Positions 7,586 to 16,192 are shown, numbered from the stretch's first letter. The stretch is 29,206 nt of DNA from Betaproteobacteria bacterium UBA6910 (GCA_002451065.1 DKBC01000196.1:737-29942); one strand, 5' to 3'. Made by a program: numbers and translations. The notes: generated by a model not told the origin, from the sequence alone.

Positions 7586-8481
7586 GCGTCCGCATCGGCG
7601 TCGATCTCGGCGGCACCAAGACCGAAATCATCGCCCTTGACCGCAGCGGGCGCGAACTGCGGCGGCGGCGCGCCGCCACGCCAGCCGAGGACTACGAGGC
7701 GACTCTTGATACGGTCGCACGGCTGGTGGCCGAGGTTGAGCAGGAATTGGGCGCCCGCGCTTCCGTGGGCATCGGCACGCCGGGCGCGCTGTCGCCCGCT
7801 TCGGGGCTGCTGCGCAATTCCAACTCCACCTGGCTCAATGGCAAACCGGTGAAACAGGACCTGGAGCGGCGGCTGGGGCGCGAGGTGCGCATGGCCAACG
7901 ACGCCAACTGCTTCGCCCTGTCGGAAGCCGTGGACGGCGCGGCTCGCGGCGCGATGGTGGTGTTCGGCGTGATCCTCGGCACCGGCGTGGGCGGCGGGGT
8001 GGTGGTGAAAGGCCACCCGTTGCTCGGCGTGAATGCGGTGGCCGGCGAGTGGGGTCACAACCCCCTGCCCTGGCCGAAAGACAACGAGCGCCCCGGCCCC
8101 GCCTGCTACTGCGGCCGCCACGGCTGCATCGAGACCTTCCTCTCCGGTCCGGGCCTGTCCGCGGATCACATGCGCCACACGGGCGAGCGGCTGAAGGCGC
8201 CGGAGATCGTGGAGCGGGCCTCCGAGGGAGACACGCTTTGTGAGGCCACCCTGGAGGGCTACGAGCAACGCCTCGCCAAGTCCCTGGCGACAGTCATCAA
8301 CCTGCTCGACCCCGAGGTCATCGTGCTCGGCGGCGGGCTGTCCAACATCCTGCGTTTTTACGAGAACGTGCCGAAGCTCTGGGCACGCTGGGTGTTTTCC
8401 GACGTGGTGGGCACCCGCCTGGTGCCGAACGCCCATGGTGATTCGGGGGGCGTGCGCGGCGCCGCCTGGCTCTGGGATTAA
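7582..8481 (+). CDS. ROK-family sugar kinase (fructokinase / N-acetylglucosamine kinase type)
   Basis: A 299-residue ROK-family ATP-dependent sugar kinase. The phosphate-binding DLGGTK motif is at residues 8-13. The catalytic Asp107 lies in ANDANCF, the glycine-rich GTGVGGG follows, and the family zinc site is complete (His159 in GEWGHN; Cys175, Cys177 and Cys182 in CYCGRHGC). The start is the GTG overlapping the TerB-like stop; the frame is open well upstream but runs antiparallel to no family homology. Members phosphorylate glucose, fructose, mannose or N-acetylglucosamine; the exact sugar is not decided by these motifs. It is probably in one transcript with the TerB-like gene. Confidence 0.88.
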   Translation: MSVRIGVDLGGTKTEIIALDRSGRELRRRRAATPAEDYEATLDTVARLVAEVEQELGARASVGIGTPGALSPASGLLRNSNSTWLNGKPVKQDLERRLGREVRMANDANCFALSEAVDGAARGAMVVFGVILGTGVGGGVVVKGHPLLGVNAVAGEWGHNPLPWPKDNERPGPACYCGRHGCIETFLSGPGLSADHMRHTGERLKAPEIVERASEGDTLCEATLEGYEQRLAKSLATVINLLDPEVIVLGGGLSNILRFYENVPKLWARWVFSDVVGTRLVPNAHGDSGGVRGAAWLWD

Positions 8482-8488
8482 GCGGCCC

Positions 8489-9604
8489 TCAGCGCATCCC
8501 GAATTCGGTTTCCCGGAACACGTCCTTGGCCTCCCGCGGCGGCGCCCGCCAGTACTGCTTCGGCGCCCGCACCTGGCCGCCGAGGGCAGCGGCGGCGTGC
8601 CAGGACCAGCGCGGATCCCAAAGCGTCCCCCGCGCCAGCGCCACCAGATCGGCCTCGCCCTTGGCGACGATCTCCTCCGCGTGGCGCGGGTCGGTAATGA
8701 GCCCGACCGCGATGGTGGGGATGCCCGCCTCCTCCCGGATGCGGCGCGCGAAGGGCACCTGGTAGCCGGGGGCGAGGGGGATTTTCTGCTGCGGCGAGAG
8801 CCCTCCCGAGGAGGCGTCGATCCAGTCGCAGCCGCGCCGCTTGAGGGCACGGGCCAACTCCACCGTCTGCCCCAGGTCCCAGCCGCCCTCGACCCAGTCG
8901 GTGGCCGAGACCCGCACCCCCAGGGGCCGCTGCGCGGGCCATGCCGCGCGCACGGCGTCAAATACTTCCAGGGGCAGGCGCATCCTATTTTCCAGCACTC
9001 CGCCGTAGGCATCGTCGCGGCGGTTGGTGAGCGGCGAAAGAAACTCGTGCAGCAGGTAACCGTGGGCGCAATGGAGCTCCAGGGCATCGAAGCCGAGCCG
9101 GGCCGCCCGCCGCGCGCTGGTCACAAACGCGCCGCGGATGCGCTCGATGCCGGCGGGGTCCAGGGCCGCGGGGGCGGGCTCCCCGGGCAGCGTGGGTACG
9201 GCCGACGGGGCCACCGTTTGCCAGCCGCCCTGCTCCGTCGTCTGCAGTTGCCCGCCCGCCCAGGGAGGGAGACTGGAGCCCTTGCGTCCCGCGTGGGCCA
9301 GCTGGATGCCCAGCGGCATATCCGAATAGCGGCGCACGGCGTCGAGGATGCGCCGGAGGGCAGATTCGTTGTCGTCGGAGTAAAGACCAAGGCAACCCGG
9401 GGTGATGCGTCCCGCGGGCTCCACCGCGGTGGCCTCCAGGAAAAGCAGTCCGGCGCCCGACAGCGACAGGCTCCCCAGGTGCATCAGGTGCCAGTCGGTG
9501 GCACTGCCGTTCTCGGCCGAGTACTGGCACATGGGGCTCACCACGATGCGGTTTTCGAGCGCCAGGGAACGCAGTTTGAAAGGCGAGAAGAGCTGGCTGG
9601 TCAT
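8489..9604 (-). CDS. namA: Old-yellow-enzyme family NADPH dehydrogenase (YqjM/NamA type)
   Basis: A 371-residue FMN-dependent ene-reductase that reduces alpha,beta-unsaturated carbonyls and nitro compounds with NADPH. It fits the YqjM/XenA class rather than the classical OYE class: Cys26 in SPMCQYSA modulates the flavin, and the His178/His181 pair in LHCAHGYLLHEF binds the substrate carbonyl. QLAHAGRKGS and the C-terminal VALARGTLWDPRW also match. The ATG at 9604 fits the family N-terminus (LFSPFKLRSLALENRIVVSPM); a longer open frame to 9736 has no support. It converges with the ROK kinase gene (7 bases apart) and is divergent from the DUF4389 gene. Confidence 0.9.
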   Translation of the reverse strand: MTSQLFSPFKLRSLALENRIVVSPMCQYSAENGSATDWHLMHLGSLSLSGAGLLFLEATAVEPAGRITPGCLGLYSDDNESALRRILDAVRRYSDMPLGIQLAHAGRKGSSLPPWAGGQLQTTEQGGWQTVAPSAVPTLPGEPAPAALDPAGIERIRGAFVTSARRAARLGFDALELHCAHGYLLHEFLSPLTNRRDDAYGGVLENRMRLPLEVFDAVRAAWPAQRPLGVRVSATDWVEGGWDLGQTVELARALKRRGCDWIDASSGGLSPQQKIPLAPGYQVPFARRIREEAGIPTIAVGLITDPRHAEEIVAKGEADLVALARGTLWDPRWSWHAAAALGGQVRAPKQYWRAPPREAKDVFRETEFGMR

Positions 9605-9741
9605 GGAGCTGTCCTGGAATGATTGGGCCGCGCTGAAGGTTAGCCCGTAGCGCGTGAGACCCACAAGAGTGCGGGTGAGAGCGCGACCCGCTAAAATAGA
9701 GATGCGGGCAATTCTTTTCACTGCGTCGGCCGCCATCGGAA

Positions 9742-10128
9742 ATGGATCAGGATCTCAAGCGCAATCTCACGTCATCCGGCATCTGGCTGCGGGGGCTGCA
9801 AATGCTGGTGATGGCCATCGTCTGGGGCGTGAGCGAGATCGTACTGACGGCCGTGATCGTGCTGCAGTTCCTGATCCGGCTGGTCACGGGCGAAGCCAAC
9901 GCCAACCTGCTCGCCTTCGGCCGCCAGCTTTCGGCCTTCGCCTACAACATCTTCCTGTTCCTCACCTTCAACGTTGAGGACAAACCCTTCCCGTTCAAGG
10001 ATTGGGCCGCCAGCGCCCGCCCATGGAAGACCGATGAAAATGAGGAAAAGGCCGAGCGGGAGATCGCGGCGCTGGAGCGGCCGGCACCCCGCCCGGAGAG
10101 CGATTCCCCCGACGCGCCGCCCGCGTGA
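9742..10128 (+). CDS. DUF4389 membrane protein
   Basis: A 128-residue protein that fits the DUF4389 family. It has a first hydrophobic segment at about residues 17-46 (LQMLVMAIVWGVSEIVLTAV, then IVLQFLIRLVTG), a second at about 56-78 (LSAFAYNIFLFLTFN), a conserved EDKPFPFKDW block, and an acidic, proline-rich tail that looks disordered. The family function is unknown; many members sit in proteobacterial genomes as single inner-membrane proteins. The ribosome site is weak. A TAAAAT element at 9692-9697 may be its -10 box. The lactate/malate dehydrogenase remnant follows on the same strand. Confidence 0.7.
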   Translation: MDQDLKRNLTSSGIWLRGLQMLVMAIVWGVSEIVLTAVIVLQFLIRLVTGEANANLLAFGRQLSAFAYNIFLFLTFNVEDKPFPFKDWAASARPWKTDENEEKAEREIAALERPAPRPESDSPDAPPA

Positions 10129-10192
10129 CGGCCCGCCCGGGTCGATCCGACTGTTCCTGGCCAGGCGCGGCACCCAGGCAGGCTGACCCGCG

Positions 10193-11093
10193 AAGATCTC
10201 CGTGATCGGCATCGGCAAGGTGGGGTCCACCGCCTCGTTCCTGATTGCCATGGACGGGCTCGCCGGCGAGCTGCTCCTCTGGAACCGCACCGGGAGCGTG
10301 GCGCGGGCCGAGGCCGTCGACATCCAGCAGGCCTCCGCCTTCATTCCCCGTCGGGTCACGGTGCGCGCCGGCGAAGCGGAGGACACGGCGGGCTCCGATA
10401 TCCTGGTGATGTGCGCCAGCGTCCCCAAGCCCCGGGACATGGCGGACCGCAGCCAGCTGGCCAGCGGCAACGCGGCGCTGATCCGGGAGTTGCTGCCGCG
10501 CTTCACGGCGCGGAGCCCGGAGGCCACCATCGTCAACGTCACCAAGCCCTTGGACGCCATGACCGGGCGCATCCAGGAAGTATCGGGATTGCCCTGGCAG
10601 CGGGTGATCGGCACCGGCACCCTGGTGGATTCGACGCGATTCCGTAACCTGCTCAGCCAGCGGGTCGGCATCCATCCCCTGGACCTCAAGGCCTGCGTTG
10701 TGGGCGAGCACGGCGAAACCCAGTTCGCCGCATAGTCGGTGGCCACCGGCGGCGGCGAGCATATCGACGCAACCCGGTGCGCTACCAGATGCTGGAAGAG
10801 GCCAAGCAGTCGGCGTTCGAGGTGCTGCGCACCAAGGGCTACACCAACAACGCCTCGCCACGGCGGTGCGCCTGATCGCGAAGAGCATCACACGCGTCCT
10901 GCGCTGCACGCTGCCGGTGAGCTTGCGCATGAACGGCTTCCGCGGCGTCACCGGCGTCTGCCTCAGCCTGCCGGCGGCGATCGGACGCGACGGCGTGGAT
11001 CTGGTCCTCGACCCGGATTTGGACCACCTGGAGAAGTACGCCTTCCACCGCTGCGCCGAGGCGGTGCGCAACACCCTCGCGGGCACGGGCTGA
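10193..11093 (+). pseudogene. Broken L-lactate/malate dehydrogenase gene
   Basis: Three consecutive frames together spell one NAD-dependent LDH/MDH-family protein. The Rossmann motif GIGKVGS, the DSTRFR substrate region, the catalytic His in GEHGETQF, and the C-terminal RTKGYTN and SLPAAIGRDGVD blocks are all present in order. Lesions: no start codon (the frame opens after a TGA at 10184 with CCC-GCG-AAG); a TAG at 10733-10735 where the family has a Trp codon after GEHGETQFAA; a one-base shift near 10770; and a second apparent one-base deletion near 10854, after ACCAACAACGCC. The linker between the active-site block and the last helices is also short. With four defects this cannot make a full enzyme, unless these are assembly errors. 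Confidence 0.85.
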
Positions 11094-11109
11094 CGCCGCG
11101 CCCCGTACA

Positions 11110-12129
11110 ATGGGCGCCATGCAGCCCACCAATGGCGGCGCCCATCCCTATTCCGAACTCACCCCCGACCGGGTCCTGAACGCAATCGAGAGCGTAGGTC
11201 TGCGTTGCGACGGGCGGCTGCTCGCCCTCAACAGCTACGAGAACCGCGTGTTCCAGGTGGGCATGGAGCAAGGCCCGCCCCTGGTGGCGAAGTTCTACCG
11301 CCCCCGGCGCTGGAGCGACGCCGCGATCCTGGAGGAGCATGCTTTCACTCGCGACCTCGCGGGGCGCGAGATCCCGGCGGTGCCGCCCCTGGAGATCCAG
11401 GGGCGGACGCTGCTCGACTTCGAAGGGTTCCGCTTCGCCGTTTTTCCAAGGCGGGGAGGCCGCGCGCCGGAGTTGGGCGATCCCTCGGTGCTGGAATGGC
11501 TGGGGCGCTTCATCGGGCGCATCCACGCGGTGGGCGCGTTGGAACCGTTTCGGCATCGGCCCGCCCTCGATCTCCAGAGCTTCGGGATCGAACCCCGGGA
11601 GTACCTGCTCGCGCATGGCTTCATACCGGCAGACCTCGACGAGGCTTACCGCGGCGTGTCGGCCCAGGCCCTGGAGGGCGTGCGCCGCTGCTACGATCGC
11701 GCGGGCGCGGTGCGGACCCTGCGGTTGCACGGCGACTGCCACGTGGGCAACGTGCTGTGGACCGACGACGGTCCCCATTTCGTGGACTTCGATGACAGCC
11801 GCATGGGGCCCGCGGTGCAGGACCTTTGGATGCTGCTCTCCGGCGAACGCGCCGACATGGCCCGGCAATTGGACGACGTGCTGGCCGGCTACGAGGACTT
11901 CTTCGAGTTCGACCCGCGAGAGCTGCACCTGGTGGAAGCCCTGCGCACCCTTCGCCTGATCCACTACTCGGGATGGCTGGCGCGGCGCTGGGACGACCCG
12001 GCATTTCCCGCCGCGTTCCCCTGGTTCAACACCCAGCGCTACTGGCAGGACCGCATCCTCGAGTTGCGGGAGCAGATCGCGCTCATGGACGAGCCGCCCC
12101 TCGCCATCGGCGGCGGGGGAAACCGTTGA
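11110..12129 (+). CDS. srkA: Stress response kinase A (YihE/RdoA family)
   Basis: A 339-residue cytoplasmic Ser/Thr kinase of the SrkA/YihE family (aminoglycoside-phosphotransferase fold). In E. coli it counters MazEF-linked and Cpx stress death. Visible motifs are NSYENRVFQVG (P-loop equivalent), Lys61 in LVAKFYRP, the catalytic HGDCHVGN with Asp209 and Asn214, and the metal-binding VDFDDS (Asp226). The C-terminal RLIHYSGWLARRWDDPAFPAAFPWF block is typical. Length agrees with the family (about 330). Two ATGs (11110 and 11119) are possible starts; neither has a clear ribosome site. The stop lies 10 bases before the NosR-like gene, so they probably share a transcript. Confidence 0.92.
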   Translation: MGAMQPTNGGAHPYSELTPDRVLNAIESVGLRCDGRLLALNSYENRVFQVGMEQGPPLVAKFYRPRRWSDAAILEEHAFTRDLAGREIPAVPPLEIQGRTLLDFEGFRFAVFPRRGGRAPELGDPSVLEWLGRFIGRIHAVGALEPFRHRPALDLQSFGIEPREYLLAHGFIPADLDEAYRGVSAQALEGVRRCYDRAGAVRTLRLHGDCHVGNVLWTDDGPHFVDFDDSRMGPAVQDLWMLLSGERADMARQLDDVLAGYEDFFEFDPRELHLVEALRTLRLIHYSGWLARRWDDPAFPAAFPWFNTQRYWQDRILELREQIALMDEPPLAIGGGGNR

Positions 12130-12139
12130 CCGCCGCGTC

Positions 12140-14287
12140 ATGCATCGCGCCACCCTGAGCCTGGTTCTGCTTATCTGCCTCGGCCTCATGGCGCCCGCGT
12201 TTGCCGGGGCGATGACCCAGGAGGAGATGGTGAGGCGCTTTCCGTCGCCCCTCATCGTCGGGCCAAAGGACCGGGAAGTCCCGGTCTGGCCCATCCTCAA
12301 GCAGAACGGTCCGCAGCAGGAGCTGGTAGCCTACGTGTTCGAATCCACGGACCTGGCGCCCATTCCGGGCTTCTCAGGCACGCCCTTCAACCTGCTGATT
12401 GCCCTCAAGCCCTCGGGCGAACTCATGGAAGTGCGCGTGCTCTCCCAGCATGAGCCGGTGTTCCTCGACGGACTGGGCGAGGCGCCTCTGTTCGCCTTCG
12501 CCGCCCAGTACGGGGGCGTCAACCTGCGCCAGAACGTCAAGATCGGAAGCCGCGCGGGCGCTGCGGATCGCGCCACCAGCGCCAACGTGGTGCTGGACGG
12601 CGTCGCCAAGGCCACCGCTTCGGTGCGCATCGTCAACGAAACCGTGCTCGCCTCCGCGCTCAAGGTGGCCCGGGCCCGGCTGGGATTTGCCGAGGGCCGG
12701 GAACCAAGCCGCGCCGCCCGGGTGCGCCAAGATGTCTTCGAGCCCATGACCTGGAAGCAACTGGTGGACCTAGGCCACGTGCGCCGCCTGCGCGTCAGCA
12801 ACCGGGAGGTGGAGCGGGCGTTTGCCGGCACCGTCGCCGAGGGCCTAGACGAAACCGCGCTCCAGGATCCCGACAGCACTTTCACCGACCTTTACCTGGC
12901 CTATCTCAACGTGCCCAGCGTCGGCCGCAACCTGCTGGGCGATGCCGGCTACGACCGGCTGCGCAGCCGGCTGGAGGAGGGCCAGCACGCGCTGTGGGTC
13001 ATGTCCGTGGGCCGTTATCAGTTCGTCGACGAGAACTTCGTGCGCGGAGCGGTGCCGGACCGCCTCGCGCTGCATCAGTCCGGGCTGGCCCTGGATCTGC
13101 GGGACATGGATCTGGACCTGACGCCCGCAGCCTCCGGCGTGCCACGGCAAGGTGCGGCCAAGTTCTTCCGCATCTTCGCCCAGGCCGGCCTCGATCCCGC
13201 CCAACCCTGGAGCCTGTCGCTGCGCGTGACCCGGGAGAAAGGTCAGATCTGGCCGGAACGAGTGAGCCGCGACTTTGCCCTCGATTACCGGCTGCCCGAG
13301 CGATTCTTCCTGATTCCCGAAGACGGGGGTGGAAAACCCTGGATGGCGCCCTGGAAGGGCCGGATGGGAGAGATCGTGCTGCTCGCCCTGGCACTGGCGG
13401 TATTGACGGCGGCCCTCTTCCGGCAGCGGGCGCTTTCGCAGAACCCGCGCATCCTGGCGCGCTTCCGCTGGGCTTATCTCGTTTTCACCCTGTTCTTCAT
13501 CGGCTGGTACGCCCAGGCACAGTTATCCATCGTCACGGTGATCGGCGGGCTGAAGGCGGCGACGGGCGGGGGCGACTTCACTTTCCTGCTCTACGATCCG
13601 CCGTCCCTGGTGCTGTGGGGGTTCGCCGGCATCACGCTTCTGGCGTGGGGACGCGGGACCTTCTGCGGCTGGCTGTGCCCTTTCGGCGCCCTGCAGGAAA
13701 TCGCCGCGGCGGGCGCCAAGCGCCTGGGTATTCCTCGGCTCAAAGTGCCCCAACCTCTTGATCGGGCGCTCGTCAAACTCAAATACCTCGTGCTCGCTGC
13801 GCTCTTGGCGGCGGCGCTGGCGGCACCGGGTCTGGCGGACAAGCTGGCGGAAGTGGAGCCGTTCAAGACCGCCATCACCCTGGTGTTCGTTCGCTCCTGG
13901 CCGTTCGTGGCCTACGCCGCCAGCCTGTTGCTGCTCGGCGCGTTTCTCTACAAGGGGTTCTGCCGCTACCTGTGCCCCTTGGGCGCCGCCCTCGCCTTGG
14001 GCGGACAAGCGCGTTTATGGCGCTGGCTCCCGCGCCGGGAAGCCTGCGGCGCGCCCTGCCAGCTTTGCCGCCATCGCTGCGAATATCATGCCATCGAGCG
14101 CTCGGGCGCCATCCGATACGACGAGTGCTTTCAATGCCTGGACTGCGTCGGCATCTACCACGACCCTGCGCGCTGCGCGCCGCTGCTGCTGGAGGCGAGA
14201 AAGGGCCGGCGATATATCCCGATTCGGACGGCGACAGCCGGTGCCGGGGCGACTGTCGCGAGGCGGGCGGGCCAGCCGCTTGGTTGA
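12140..14287 (+). CDS. NosR/NirI-like flavin and iron-sulfur membrane protein
   Basis: A 715-residue protein with the full NosR architecture. A signal peptide (1-23) is followed by a periplasmic FMN-binding domain with the flavinylation motif DGVAKAT (Thr159). A periplasmic middle region to about 405 leads into several membrane helices with two CxxxCP motifs (Cys509-Cys513 and Cys608-Cys612), then a cytoplasmic domain with two four-cysteine iron-sulfur sites (Cys636/640/643/647 and Cys663/666/669/679). NosR carries electrons from the quinone pool toward nitrous oxide reductase, and NirI is its paralogue. No nosZ, nosD or nir gene is nearby, and it follows srkA directly, so it may serve another periplasmic acceptor. 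The tail after Cys679 is short and basic. Confidence 0.87.
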   Translation: MHRATLSLVLLICLGLMAPAFAGAMTQEEMVRRFPSPLIVGPKDREVPVWPILKQNGPQQELVAYVFESTDLAPIPGFSGTPFNLLIALKPSGELMEVRVLSQHEPVFLDGLGEAPLFAFAAQYGGVNLRQNVKIGSRAGAADRATSANVVLDGVAKATASVRIVNETVLASALKVARARLGFAEGREPSRAARVRQDVFEPMTWKQLVDLGHVRRLRVSNREVERAFAGTVAEGLDETALQDPDSTFTDLYLAYLNVPSVGRNLLGDAGYDRLRSRLEEGQHALWVMSVGRYQFVDENFVRGAVPDRLALHQSGLALDLRDMDLDLTPAASGVPRQGAAKFFRIFAQAGLDPAQPWSLSLRVTREKGQIWPERVSRDFALDYRLPERFFLIPEDGGGKPWMAPWKGRMGEIVLLALALAVLTAALFRQRALSQNPRILARFRWAYLVFTLFFIGWYAQAQLSIVTVIGGLKAATGGGDFTFLLYDPPSLVLWGFAGITLLAWGRGTFCGWLCPFGALQEIAAAGAKRLGIPRLKVPQPLDRALVKLKYLVLAALLAAALAAPGLADKLAEVEPFKTAITLVFVRSWPFVAYAASLLLLGAFLYKGFCRYLCPLGAALALGGQARLWRWLPRREACGAPCQLCRHRCEYHAIERSGAIRYDECFQCLDCVGIYHDPARCAPLLLEARKGRRYIPIRTATAGAGATVARRAGQPLG

Positions 14288-14301
14288 CCAGTCAGGGAAA
14301 C

Positions 14302-14328
14302 AAAAAAGGGCGCTCACAAGCGCCCTTT
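14302..14328 (-). terminator. Intrinsic terminator between nosR-like gene and the minus-strand operon
   Basis: A perfect 10-bp stem (AAAGGGCGCT with AGCGCCCTTT) and a 4-base loop. On the minus strand it is followed by a T-run, the complement of the A-tract at 14302-14307, so it mainly ends transcription from the small gene at 14366-14530. It may also stop the nosR-like transcript from the other side. Confidence 0.85.
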
Positions 14329-14365
14329 CTGCCACCGGCCAAGAACGGCCGGTTGATTCGTCCGA

Positions 14366-14530
14366 TCACTGCGGATCAGGCCGCTGGCGCGGTGGCCGGC
14401 CGCGACGGGCGGTCTTGGCCCCCGTGGACTGCGTCCGGTCATGGGAACTGCCCTTGCCAGCAAACGACTGGCGCAGCCGGTGTTCCATGATCAGTGCGGT
14501 TGCCTCTTTCGGGGTCAGAAGTCGGGCCAT
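14366..14530 (-). CDS. Small basic protein of unknown function, 54 residues
   Basis: I do not recognise this protein. The ATG at 14530 is preceded by an excellent AGGAGG ribosome site 9 bases away, and the frame ends 38 bases before a strong intrinsic terminator, so it is very likely a real gene. The first half (MARLLTPKEATALIMEHRL) looks like one amphipathic helix; the second half is rich in Arg, Lys, Ser, Thr, Pro and Gly and probably disordered, suggesting nucleic-acid or ribosome contact (inference). There is no signal peptide or membrane helix. It is the last gene before the terminator on the strand that also carries the DUF3014 and cupin genes, 199 bases downstream of DUF3014. Confidence 0.6.
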   Translation of the reverse strand: MARLLTPKEATALIMEHRLRQSFAGKGSSHDRTQSTGAKTARRGRPPRQRPDPQ

Positions 14531-14570
14531 CGGGGGATTCCTCCTATGTTGCGGATTCAAGAAAAGCTCA

Positions 14571-14601
14571 GCCCCTGACCAGGATTTATTTGTTCAGGGG
14601 C
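14571..14601. repeat. Inverted repeat upstream of the 54-residue gene
   Basis: GCCCCTGA at 14571-14578 and TCAGGGGC at 14594-14601 form a perfect 8-bp dyad around a 15-base AT-rich centre, about 40-70 bases before the small gene's start codon. It could be an operator for that gene or a weak terminator for the DUF3014 transcript; there is no long T-run. Confidence 0.45.
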
Positions 14602-14729
14602 AGCAATTCGTTATTCTACAGGAACTTGCACAGGATTCCAACCCTCACGCCCCAAGCGTTGCCCAAGGGCTTTCAGGCTCACCGGTTCCGTCCAAAGGGG
14701 TCAGAAACGCGGCAGCCGACGGCCAACGG

Positions 14730-15638
14730 CTACTGGGGGGGCATCTGGCCGGTCACTTCGCCGCGAATCTCGCGCAGCTTGGCCTTCAATTTGGCGGCGT
14801 TCTCGGATCCGACCCGCACCAGGATCTTCTGCCCCGCCGAAAGAGTTTCCAGGCGCGGATCCGCATACTCGTAAAGCACCTTGGGCTGAACCAGCCGCAA
14901 CGGCTCCTGCACCTCCGGCGCGGCGAGCAGGTGGTCAATGACTTCCACCAGGCGGTCATTGAAGTACCCGTTGGGATAACCCAGCTCCACGTAGGCCTGC
15001 TGGAACAGCGGGTAGTAAGCGACATACAGCCCCACCAGTTTCTTGGCGTCGATCAGCTCCGCCAGTCGCACGTGGGCGGCATAGCGCTTCGCGTTGTTGG
15101 AATCGATCACCACGCCGTCCCCCGCGCTCTCCACCATGAACGGCCCCGCCGCCGGCTTCACCGGCGCGAGGCGGCGCGCGAACTTGTTGCGCGGCAGATT
15201 ATCGATGGTGACCACAATGTTGCGGATCAGCGCCTCGGAATAGAACAGCTGATCCATCGGCTGCGTCCCTACCAGTGCCGCGAGCCGTTCCCGGGTCGCC
15301 GTGTCGCTCTGGTCGAGTTCGGGCAGGGGCTTCTCTTCCTGCGCCGGCTGGGCCGCTTCCTCGATGGGGTGCTTGATCGTCGGCTCGGCTACGGCCGGCG
15401 GCGAGGGCTCGGCCTCGGCAACCGGCGGCGGCTGGGGTGCGGGCCGCTCCCGCTTCAGCCAGTAATACAAGCCGGCGCCGCCGCCCAAGAGCACGATCAA
15501 AAACAGTAAAACTATCCAGCGCGTGCGGGAAGACCCGCCGCGGGATCGGGGATCAATTCCCTCCGGAGCTTCCTCCGTTGCGCTCCCGAGGGTGGGTTCC
15601 CGCCGCGGCTGAGATTCGGACGTGGCCATGACGGCCAA
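14730..15638 (-). CDS. DUF3014 membrane-anchored protein
   Basis: About 300 residues with a charged cytoplasmic N-terminus, one membrane helix (roughly residues 41-62, WIVLLFLIVLLGGGAGLYYWL), a Pro/Glu/Ala-rich linker to about 105, and a periplasmic domain. That domain matches DUF3014 (YSEALIRNIVVTIDNLPRNKFARRLAPV, then GPFMVE, YVAYYPLFQQAYVELGYPNGYFNDRLVEVIDHLL). The function is unknown. The start is either the TTG at 15638, which has an AGGGGAG ribosome site 5 bases away, or the ATG at 15629 three codons later, which is too far from it; the TTG is preferred on that basis. It lies 45 bases downstream of the cupin gene on the same strand. Confidence 0.78.
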   Translation of the reverse strand: MAVMATSESQPRREPTLGSATEEAPEGIDPRSRGGSSRTRWIVLLFLIVLLGGGAGLYYWLKRERPAPQPPPVAEAEPSPPAVAEPTIKHPIEEAAQPAQEEKPLPELDQSDTATRERLAALVGTQPMDQLFYSEALIRNIVVTIDNLPRNKFARRLAPVKPAAGPFMVESAGDGVVIDSNNAKRYAAHVRLAELIDAKKLVGLYVAYYPLFQQAYVELGYPNGYFNDRLVEVIDHLLAAPEVQEPLRLVQPKVLYEYADPRLETLSAGQKILVRVGSENAAKLKAKLREIRGEVTGQMPPQ

Positions 15639-15683
15639 TGTTACTCCCCTGGGGCCGAGGGGTCGAAGGCATTATCAGGATTC

Positions 15684-16043
15684 TCAATCCGCGTCGTAGT
15701 GCACCGCCAGCCAGACGGTGGGCTGATCGGGTTGGGTCCACTCCACGCGGTGCCGGCAGTGCGGCGGCAGGTCCGCGAAATCCCCGGCGCGGAGCACGCG
15801 CGGCTCGGGTTCATGCTCGACTTGCAGCCTGGCTTCGCCCTTCAGCACCAGCACCCACTCGGCCTGGGGCTGGTCGTACCAGAAGCCCGGGGGACTGGCC
15901 TGGCCCGTGGAGACAATGCGCTCGATGCGAAGGCCGGGTCGCGACAGCAGTTCGTCGAACCGCTCGTCGGCGGCGCGCGAAGGAAGATCGGCAAGCAGGT
16001 TGCGCAGCAGGTGATCCAACGCTCGCCGTTCGGCTAGAGGCAC
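15684..16043 (-). CDS. Small cupin-domain protein
   Basis: A 119-residue single-domain cupin. The two cupin motifs are recognisable: PPGFWYDQPQAEWVLVLKGEARLQ (motif 1, ending in the usual G-E-A) and GDFADLPPHCRHRVEWT (motif 2, with the metal-site histidines). RIERIVSTGQASPPGFWYDQ is a pattern of short proteobacterial cupins annotated only by fold. It probably binds a metal ion; substrate unknown. The start is GTG, without a clear ribosome site, so the true N-terminus could lie a few codons inside. It is the first gene of the minus-strand group that continues with DUF3014. Confidence 0.75.
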   Translation of the reverse strand: MPLAERRALDHLLRNLLADLPSRAADERFDELLSRPGLRIERIVSTGQASPPGFWYDQPQAEWVLVLKGEARLQVEHEPEPRVLRAGDFADLPPHCRHRVEWTQPDQPTVWLAVHYDAD

Positions 16044-16167
16044 GATTAGAAACCGTGAGCATCATACTCCTCGTCACGACCGCCGCCGAACCATCGAGGC
16101 CGCGCCTTCCGAACGCCGCTTCTGCGGCGGCCCGACTCATTTGCAAGCCCAGTCGTCATGACCGGTT

Positions 16168-16192
16168 GCGGTGCGTTTCTTGGTCGCACCGC
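16168..16192. repeat. Perfect 8-bp inverted repeat upstream of the cyanate operon
   Basis: GCGGTGCG and CGCACCGC flank a 9-base centre. The right arm runs directly into the NtrC-like site at 16191-16205. It could be a regulator-binding dyad or a hairpin; its meaning is unknown. Confidence 0.5.

Noticed and set aside
10202..10735. Reading the first LDH fragment as a functional short gene from a GTG start
   Set aside because: It would begin inside the first strand of the Rossmann fold and end before the C-terminal catalytic-domain helices that continue in other frames.
13758..15509. A 583-codon plus-strand frame spanning the end of the nosR-like gene and the DUF3014 region
   Set aside because: It crosses a perfect intrinsic terminator and overlaps real genes in other frames; its translation resembles nothing known.
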